Assembly (NCBI GenBank): GCA_002334915.1
Contig: DDCQ01000098.1
Span: 30,401 to 43,314 of the forward strand
Reading direction: 5' to 3'
Length of the DNA stretch: 12,914 nucleotides
DNA from: Porticoccaceae bacterium UBA2002
Lineage (GTDB): Bacteria; Pseudomonadota; Gammaproteobacteria; Pseudomonadales; Porticoccaceae
Shown: one piece after another, positions 8,416 to 12,914 of the stretch
Layout: every line of letters begins with the position of its first letter
Numbering within the stretch: the stretch's first letter is position 1
Notes under the pieces: model-generated
Told to the model about the DNA's origin: nothing
The model's input: the letters and a program-made list of their open reading frames with translations, nothing else
The model's database searches: none
Translations under genes and position numbers: made by a program

Positions 8416-8424
8416 ATTGTACCA
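8416..8424 (-). promoter_or_regulatory. Extended -10 promoter for DUF2066-hda
   Basis: Read on the minus strand the box is TGGTACAAT: a TG extension, one base, then TACAAT, which matches the -10 consensus at five of six. The -35 region is poor, as is usual for extended -10 promoters. Transcription would begin near 8409, about 20 bases before the TTG start at 8388. Confidence 0.45.
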
Positions 8425-8445
8425 GTGCTTGATGAAAATTAGACT
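8417..8445 (+). promoter_or_regulatory. Candidate promoter for purM-purN
   Basis: TTGTAC (8417-8422) and TAGACT (8440-8445) are spaced by 17 bases on the plus strand. Both boxes are only moderate matches to sigma-70. This pair overlaps the extended -10 box of the opposite-strand DUF2066 promoter, so the two directions may compete. An alternative -10, TAAAAT at 8455-8460, has no -35 at good spacing. I see no clear PurR operator. Confidence 0.3.
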
Positions 8446-8457
8446 CACTCGCACTAA

Positions 8458-8508
8458 AATAGCGCTCAATCAATAGCGCCCTGATAAATGGCGTTTTCAA
8501 ATAGGCGC
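8458..8508 (+). repeat. Four-copy short repeat with competing hairpins in purM leader
   Basis: AATAGCGC (8458-8465), AATAGCGC (8472-8479), AATGGCG (8487-8493) and AATAGGCGC (8500-8508) recur at steps of 14, 15 and 13 bases. The GC cores allow mutually exclusive stems: 8462-8466 with 8475-8479, 8475-8480 with 8490-8495 (followed by more T), and 8476-8480 with 8504-8508. This may be a protein-binding array or an attenuation-like leader. GCGC is self-complementary, so some pairing is expected by chance. Confidence 0.4.
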
Positions 8509-8528
8509 GTTAACCAGGAAGCCAATCC

Positions 8529-9584
8529 ATGACCGAAAAGACCCAATCTCTGAGCTACAAAGATGCAGGTGTCGATATTGATGCAGGTAACGCCCTAATC
8601 GAAAAAATTAAAGGCGCAGCAAAACGCACACGTCGGCCTGAGGTAATGGCTGGGCTTGGCGGTTTTGGTGCTCTGTTTGAACTGCCAACCGGCTATCGTG
8701 AACCGGTAATGGTTTCGGGCACAGATGGTGTGGGCACCAAGTTGCGCCTTGCACTGGATCATGGCAAACATGACACAGTGGGAATCGACCTGGTAGCCAT
8801 GTGTGTCAATGACCTGATTGTCTGTGGAGCTGAGCCTCTGTTCTTTCTCGACTACTATGCTACCGGCAAACTGGATATAGATACCGCCGCCGCAGTGGTC
8901 AATGGTATTGCCGATGGTTGCGAACTGTCGGGCTGCTCGCTGATCGGTGGCGAGACCGCCGAGATGCCGGGCATGTACGAAGGCGATGACTACGACCTGG
9001 CAGGCTTCTGTGTTGGCATGGCAGAAAAATCTGAGCTCATTGATGGCAGCAAGGTGGCCCTGGGCGATACATTGATCGGCCTTACCTCCAGCGGCCCTCA
9101 CTCCAACGGCTACTCGCTGATTCGCAAGGTGCTGGAAGTCACCCAAACTGACCCAGCCACCACTCATCTCGATGGCCAGCCATTGATTGACTTGCTGATG
9201 GCCCCGACCAAAATCTATGTAAAGTCGCTACTTGCCCTGATTGCCAAATCGCCTGTTCATGCTCTGGCCCATATTACCGGTGGTGGCTTGCTGGAAAATA
9301 TTCCCAGAGTGCTGCCCGACAATGCAACCGCAGTGATAGATACCAACACCTGGACCCGTCCAGCCGTATTTGACTGGTTGCAACAGGGCGGCAATATTGA
9401 TGAACAGGAGATGCATCGCACCCTCAACTGTGGTGTGGGCATGGTGATCTGCGTGCCTGCAGAGACAGCCGCAGCCGCTGTGGAATTTCTCAATACCCAG
9501 GGTGAACAAGCCTTTGTTATGGGCACTATTCAAGAGACCAAAGCCGGTGAAGAACAGGTACAGCTGCTGGGACACAGTGCATGA
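8529..9584 (+). CDS. purM: Phosphoribosylformylglycinamidine cyclo-ligase (AIR synthetase)
   Basis: PurM closes the imidazole ring, turning formylglycinamidine ribonucleotide into aminoimidazole ribonucleotide with ATP, step five of purine synthesis in the cytosol. The 351-residue protein shows the family's nucleotide-binding and dimer motifs: GTDGVGTK at 64-71, [11 protein letters not shown] at 85-95, [11 protein letters not shown] at 140-150, [10 protein letters not shown] at 187-196 and HITGGGL at 248-254. Length is close to E. coli PurM (345). AGGAA lies eight bases before the ATG. Its TGA overlaps the purN ATG as ATGA, so the two are translationally coupled, as in E. coli. It is divergent from DUF2066-hda across a 140-base gap carrying overlapping candidate promoters and a repeat array. 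Confidence 0.97.
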   Translation: MTEKTQSLSYKDAGVDIDAGNALIEKIKGAAKRTRRPEVMAGLGGFGALFELPTGYREPVMVSGTDGVGTKLRLALDHGKHDTVGIDLVAMCVNDLIVCGAEPLFFLDYYATGKLDIDTAAAVVNGIADGCELSGCSLIGGETAEMPGMYEGDDYDLAGFCVGMAEKSELIDGSKVALGDTLIGLTSSGPHSNGYSLIRKVLEVTQTDPATTHLDGQPLIDLLMAPTKIYVKSLLALIAKSPVHALAHITGGGLLENIPRVLPDNATAVIDTNTWTRPAVFDWLQQGGNIDEQEMHRTLNCGVGMVICVPAETAAAAVEFLNTQGEQAFVMGTIQETKAGEEQVQLLGHSA

Positions 9585-10261
9585 CAGAGCAGCCAGCCGC
9601 AGAGAAAACACCGCGGCTACTGGTATTAATTTCCGGTGGCGGGTCCAACCTGCAATCTTTTATTGATGCCTGCGCCGCTGGCAGCCTGCAGGCGCAGCTG
9701 GTTGCCGTCATTAGCAACAGGGCAGGCGTCAAAGGACTGGATCGCGCCGCTGCCGCCGGTATTCCCAATATACTGGTTGATCATCGCGCCTTCGACAGCC
9801 GCGAAGGTTTTGATCAGAGTCTCGGCGATGTTATCGAAAGCTTCGCACCAGATCTGGTAATACTGGCCGGCTTTATGCGCATTTTAACGCCAGAATTTGT
9901 CCATCGCTTTCTCGGCAAGCTAATCAATATCCACCCCTCATTGCTGCCGGCCTACCCGGGACTGCACACCCATCAACGCGCCATAGATGCAGGCGATAAA
10001 CAGGCCGGGGCCACTGTACATTTTGTCACCCCGGAACTGGATGGCGGGCCCTCGGTATTGCAGGCCCAGGTGCCAGTACTGCCCGATGACAGTGCCGACA
10101 GCCTGGCCCAGCGAGTGCTGGAATTTGAACACAGAATTTATCCCGCCGCCGTGCAGTGGTTTTGCCAAGGCCGGTTGCGCATGGAAAATGGTGTCGCCCT
10201 GCTGGATGGCAACGCTCTCCCAGAGCAGGGGATTATTTTCAGTGACAGCGCTGAACAATAA
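9581..10261 (+). CDS. purN: Phosphoribosylglycinamide formyltransferase
   Basis: PurN moves a formyl group from 10-formyltetrahydrofolate to glycinamide ribonucleotide, step three of purine synthesis. The protein has 226 residues. The phosphate-binding loop SGGGSNLQ is at 18-25, and the catalytic set is Asn116 and His118 in INIHPSLLP and Asp154 in ELDGGP, equivalent to Asn106, His108 and Asp144 of E. coli. The folate-site stretch [11 protein letters not shown] is also intact. The offset of ten comes from a short, polar N-terminal extension (TEQPAAEKT) before the first strand; the coupled ATG at the purM stop is the obvious start. The next gene begins 73 bases later and may have its own promoter. 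Confidence 0.96.
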   Translation: MTEQPAAEKTPRLLVLISGGGSNLQSFIDACAAGSLQAQLVAVISNRAGVKGLDRAAAAGIPNILVDHRAFDSREGFDQSLGDVIESFAPDLVILAGFMRILTPEFVHRFLGKLINIHPSLLPAYPGLHTHQRAIDAGDKQAGATVHFVTPELDGGPSVLQAQVPVLPDDSADSLAQRVLEFEHRIYPAAVQWFCQGRLRMENGVALLDGNALPEQGIIFSDSAEQ

Positions 10262-10267
10262 TGGTTT

Positions 10268-10295
10268 TTGACACTCTAAACCCGCTACTTGCAAT
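10268..10295 (+). promoter_or_regulatory. Candidate promoter ahead of DUF3108-DUF3014
   Basis: A perfect TTGACA (10268-10273) is followed after 16 bases by TGCAAT (10290-10295), which matches the -10 consensus at four of six. It lies in the 73-base gap between purN and the DUF3108 gene, 40 bases before its ATG. No intrinsic terminator follows purN, so read-through is also possible. Confidence 0.4.
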
Positions 10296-10334
10296 AACCT
10301 GGCTAGAACCCCAAACAGGAAACTGAGAGCACAG

Positions 10335-11081
10335 ATGTCGATAACAGCCAACAGCAAAACTATTTGTCGCACCATTCTGGGTTTGGCGGCCCTGACTTTT
10401 CTGCCTCTGTCATTGGCCATAGAAATCAAACCCTTCAGCGCCAACTATTCCGCCAAATTTAATGGTATGGAGATAGAGGCCAGTCATCGACTCGAGCAGC
10501 TCGAATCCGGCCAGTATCGACAAACATTAAAAGCCAAAAATATTTTTGGCAAAATAAACGAACAGGCATTGTTTAGCCTGTCCGATGACCAGCTGCTGAT
10601 GCCCCAGGAATATAAATACGAGCGCTCACTGCTGGGAATCAAACGCGCAGAACAGCAGGTATTTGACTGGCCCAATCAGCAGCTGGAATATACCAAGAAA
10701 GACCAGCTCACCGTGCTGCCCCTGGAGTCTGGCGTGCTGGATATTATTACCCACAAGCTGCAACTGCGCAGTGATTTGCAATCTGGACAAGAGAATCTTT
10801 CATATCCTGTTATTTCAAGGGGAAAGCTGAAACAATATGTCTATAAAGTAATGGCCAGACAGGTATTAGACACCGCGATTGGTCCCCTCAACACAGTGCT
10901 TGTGCAGCGCGTCAGGGAAGACAAGGATCGCACCACAAAAATTTGGCTCGCCAGCGACTGGGATTATCTGGCTGTGCAACTAGAGCAAATTGAAAATGGC
11001 GAGAGCCATGAGATGAAAATTATTAATGGACAGGTCAACAACCAACCTGTGGTTCCCTTAAATATTGCAGCAGAGAAATAG
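10335..11081 (+). CDS. DUF3108 exported protein
   Basis: This 248-residue protein has a signal peptide with likely cleavage after Ala28 (LSLA-IE). The mature part begins with FSANYSAKFNGMEIEASHRLE, a pattern of alternating strands typical of the DUF3108 family, which is of unknown function and periplasmic. There is no lipobox cysteine and no further membrane helix. GAGAG precedes the ATG at short spacing, with AGGA farther out. The gene sits after purN, as in pseudomonads from memory, and ends two bases before the DUF3014 start, so the pair is probably co-transcribed. The family is predicted to be mostly beta; any role in the cell envelope is inferred from export. Confidence 0.84.
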   Translation: MSITANSKTICRTILGLAALTFLPLSLAIEIKPFSANYSAKFNGMEIEASHRLEQLESGQYRQTLKAKNIFGKINEQALFSLSDDQLLMPQEYKYERSLLGIKRAEQQVFDWPNQQLEYTKKDQLTVLPLESGVLDIITHKLQLRSDLQSGQENLSYPVISRGKLKQYVYKVMARQVLDTAIGPLNTVLVQRVREDKDRTTKIWLASDWDYLAVQLEQIENGESHEMKIINGQVNNQPVVPLNIAAEK

Positions 11082-11083
11082 CT

Positions 11084-11941
11084 ATGGCTCGCCCCCCCAA
11101 CAAAATCGGTACCAGCCAAATCATCCTCGCCCTGGGTACAGTTTCCGCAGTGGCCGTGATCGGTGGCGCCCTGTATCAGGCTCAAAAATTATCCGATAAA
11201 GAAGAGCGAGCCATGATGGAGGTGATACCTCAGCAGGTGGTGACCGAAGCCGTAGTGGCAGCACCTCAGGTACCAGAGGCCGAGATACCAGAACCAGAAC
11301 CAGAGATTGCAGTTCAGCCCGAAGCCAAAACCACGCCAGTTATGAAAGCACCCCAGCTACCTGACCTGGACAACAGTGATGACTTTGTGCGCGACCGCCT
11401 GCTGCTGATCAAACACAGAGCCGATGTAGAAACCTGGCTAAATACCGACGACCTGATTCGCCGCACCGCCAGCTACATGGATGGCCTGTCCCGCGGTGTT
11501 GTGCTCAGCAAAATCTTTCCTCTAACTGCCCCAGAAGGCAATTTTACCACCCACAGAGATGGCGAAGTTATCTGGTTAAATGCAGGCAATTACGAGCGCT
11601 ACAACAGCACAGTAGCTGCCTTAATTAGTCTGGATATGGCATCCATGGCCAAGATGTTCCATTTTATTCGTCCGCTGCTGGAGAGTGCTTTTGCCGAGAT
11701 GGGTTATCGCCCGCGCCAGATGGATGGCATTATCTTGCAGGCCATCGATAATATTCTGGCCACGCCAATTATCGTCGAGCCAATTAAGTTAACCAGAGAT
11801 TCCGTAGCCTACCAATTTGCCTCCCCAGAATTGGAAGCCCTGCCGCCCATTCAAAAGCAACTGCTGCGCACCGGCCCGGAGAACACCCAGCGCCTGCAAC
11901 AGCAAGCACTGGCCTTAAAAGACGCTCTGCTTAACCCCTAA
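11084..11941 (+). CDS. DUF3014 membrane-anchored protein
   Basis: This 285-residue protein has a short cytoplasmic start, one membrane helix at about 12-32, then a proline- and glutamate-rich spacer at 61-94 (EPEPE-type repeats), and a globular domain from about 97 to the end. The domain, including DDFVRDRLLLIKHRADVETWL near 99-119 and YNSTVAALISLD near 173-184, fits the DUF3014 family of unknown function. The topology suggests the domain is held in the periplasm by a stiff spacer. It starts two bases after DUF3108, which makes a functional link likely. It converges on dcd with nine bases between stops and no clear terminator. Confidence 0.82.
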   Translation: MARPPNKIGTSQIILALGTVSAVAVIGGALYQAQKLSDKEERAMMEVIPQQVVTEAVVAAPQVPEAEIPEPEPEIAVQPEAKTTPVMKAPQLPDLDNSDDFVRDRLLLIKHRADVETWLNTDDLIRRTASYMDGLSRGVVLSKIFPLTAPEGNFTTHRDGEVIWLNAGNYERYNSTVAALISLDMASMAKMFHFIRPLLESAFAEMGYRPRQMDGIILQAIDNILATPIIVEPIKLTRDSVAYQFASPELEALPPIQKQLLRTGPENTQRLQQQALALKDALLNP

Positions 11942-11950
11942 AGATTGACT

Positions 11951-12517
11951 CTAGGTTTTAGGCAGAGTTACACCAGTCTGACCCTGGTACTTGCCGCCAC
12001 GATCGGCGTAAGAAGTATCACAGACTTCATCAGACTCAAAGAACAGCATCTGCGCCACACCCTCATTGGCATAAATTTTTGCCGGCAGATTGGTGGTATT
12101 GGAAAATTCCAGGGTTACATGCCCCTCCCACTCAGGCTCCAGCGGCGTAACATTAACAATAATGCCACAGCGCGCGTAAGTGGACTTGCCCAGACAGATA
12201 GTCAGCACCGAACGGGGAATTTTAAAGTACTCAACCGTGCGCGCCAGCGCAAAACTGTTGGGGGGGATAATGCAGAATTCGCCCTGCATATCCACAAAGG
12301 AATCATTGTCAAAATTCTTAGGGTCTACCGTCTTAGAGTGCACATTAGTAAACACCTTAAACTCATCCGCACAGCGCACATCGTAGCCGTAGCTTGAAGT
12401 GCCATAGGAAATAACCCGATCATCTCCAGAGTAGCGCACCTGACCAGCCTCAAAGGGCGCGATCATTTGCTGTTGCTCTGCCATACGGCGAATCCAATGG
12501 TCTGACTTAATGCTCAT
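11951..12517 (-). CDS. dcd: dCTP deaminase
   Basis: Dcd deaminates dCTP to dUTP in the cytosol; dUTP then goes to dUMP and thymidylate. The 188-residue protein shows the trimeric dUTPase-like fold signatures: [10 protein letters not shown] at 39-48, GKSTYARCG at 110-118 with Lys111, Ser112 and Arg115 for phosphate binding, and the catalytic Glu137 in HVTLEFSN (Glu138 in E. coli). The stretch YANEGVAQ near 149-156 is also conserved. Length is usual for proteobacterial enzymes. GGAGT lies eight bases before the ATG, and a good promoter lies in the gap behind it. Upstream on the same strand is mrp, a neighbour also seen in pseudomonads from memory. Confidence 0.96.
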   Translation of the reverse strand: MSIKSDHWIRRMAEQQQMIAPFEAGQVRYSGDDRVISYGTSSYGYDVRCADEFKVFTNVHSKTVDPKNFDNDSFVDMQGEFCIIPPNSFALARTVEYFKIPRSVLTICLGKSTYARCGIIVNVTPLEPEWEGHVTLEFSNTTNLPAKIYANEGVAQMLFFESDEVCDTSYADRGGKYQGQTGVTLPKT

Positions 12518-12559
12518 TTAGGCTAACTCCAAGGCTTGAGATTGATTTTTAGTTCGGGC

Positions 12560-12590
12560 GGTATCATACCTGTTTGGGCGGGTTGGGCAA
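12560..12590 (-). promoter_or_regulatory. dcd promoter with palindrome over the -10 box
   Basis: On the minus strand TTGCCC (12590-12585) and TATGAT (12568-12563) are spaced by 16 bases, a reasonable sigma-70 promoter 46 bases or so before the dcd ATG. The -10 box lies inside a perfect odd palindrome, GGTATCATACC at 12560-12570 on the plus strand, which could be an operator. No terminator for mrp is seen in the gap 12518-12620. Confidence 0.5.
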
Positions 12591-12620
12591 GAGATCCCTC
12601 ACTGCGTTCATATTGACTCG

Positions 12621-12914
12621 CTACTGGAAAACAATCTCCGGCCCTGCACCCTTACTGGCTGCTTCTAGCTCATCGATAACCGACTGGGCAATCTGCCTGT
12701 AATGTTGTGCTATGGCAGCCTCTGGTTCAGCAACTACCGACGGCAAACCCCGATCGCCATTTTCACGAATAGATCGGTCCAATGGCAAGCTGCCCAATAA
12801 TCTGGTCTCGTATTGCTCCGCCACGTTGGCGCCACCACCATCACCAAAAATCGCCTCGGTATGGCCGCACTCTGAGCAGATATGCATGGCCATATTCTCA
12901 ACAATACCTAGCAC
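12621..12914 (-). CDS. mrp: Mrp/ApbC iron-sulfur carrier P-loop protein, 3' part only
   Basis: The frame enters at the right edge and gives the last 98 or so residues of an Mrp/ApbC (NBP35-type) protein, an ATPase that carries and inserts iron-sulfur clusters. The edge codon is GTG and encodes valine inside VLGIVENMAMH, a stretch of the conserved core, so it is not the start. The metal-binding pair CSEC (about residues 13 and 16 of this fragment) holds the bridging cluster at the dimer interface. IFGDGGG and LLGSLPLDRSIRENGDRG are also family-typical. The Walker A region lies outside the window. The stop is TAG at 12621-12623. It is upstream of dcd on the same strand, with a separate dcd promoter between them. 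Confidence 0.94.
   Translation of the reverse strand: MLGIVENMAMHICSECGHTEAIFGDGGGANVAEQYETRLLGSLPLDRSIRENGDRGLPSVVAEPEAAIAQHYRQIAQSVIDELEAASKGAGPEIVFQ

Noticed and set aside
8595..9167. Long minus-strand frame inside purM
   Set aside because: purM on the other strand has every family motif; the antisense frame has no recognisable domain.
11948..11968. Possible terminator between DUF3014 and dcd (ACTCT with AGAGT)
   Set aside because: The stem is five AT-rich pairs around an 11-base loop with no T run.
11945..12397. Plus-strand frame opposite dcd
   Set aside because: dcd is clearly the real gene, with its catalytic residues, promoter and ribosome-binding site; the frame is a shadow.

Overview
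The window is a chromosomal segment of a Gram-negative gammaproteobacterium. The evidence is a lipoprotein thioredoxin, long-form SppA, Hda with its clamp-binding motif, the DUF2066, DUF2069, DUF3108 and DUF3014 families, and a gene order that, from memory, matches the Pseudomonas aeruginosa block running thioredoxin, YihY, arsC, wrbA, DUF2069, hda, DUF2066, purM, purN, DUF3108. Moderate GC and the divergence of the proteins suggest a non-Pseudomonas relative, perhaps one of the marine Cellvibrionales-like groups; that placement is inference. No insertion sequence, prophage, tRNA, rRNA, CRISPR array or other sign of recent transfer is visible. Almost all sequence is coding: no gene-free stretch exceeds about 140 bases.

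Layout. Left part, minus strand: an aldehyde dehydrogenase standing alone (95-1513), then a TlpA-like lipoprotein thioredoxin (1609-2043) transcribed after a YihY/BrkB membrane protein (2057-3331). A 120-base divergent gap leads to a plus-strand cluster: arsC-like (YfgD type), wrbA, DUF2069 and sppA (3452-6605). This cluster converges on a minus-strand pair, DUF2066 then hda, joined by a GTGA overlap (6617-8388). A second divergent gap (8389-8528) drives purM-purN (ATGA overlap), followed by the envelope pair DUF3108-DUF3014 (10335-11941). These converge on minus-strand dcd, with the 3' end of mrp/apbC at the right edge (11951-12914).

How the genes relate. Several concern DNA replication and its precursors: Hda inactivates DnaA-ATP after initiation, PurM and PurN act in purine synthesis, and Dcd supplies dUTP for thymidylate. 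Others act in the envelope or on redox: the thioredoxin lipoprotein, YihY, SppA, DUF2066, DUF3108, DUF3014, WrbA and the ArsC-like reductase. The grouping looks like ancient conserved synteny rather than one pathway. The mrp-dcd pair is, from memory, also neighbours in Pseudomonas but in a different block, so the window seems to join two conserved blocks.

I found no convincing new system. The most interesting non-coding signals are a four-copy, roughly 14-base-spaced repeat in the purM leader with competing hairpins, a plus-oriented intrinsic terminator lying between two minus-strand genes, and several short palindromes in promoter regions. Protein oddities worth a check are a Walker A motif in Hda with leucine at the lysine position, and sppA sitting between DUF2069 and hda.
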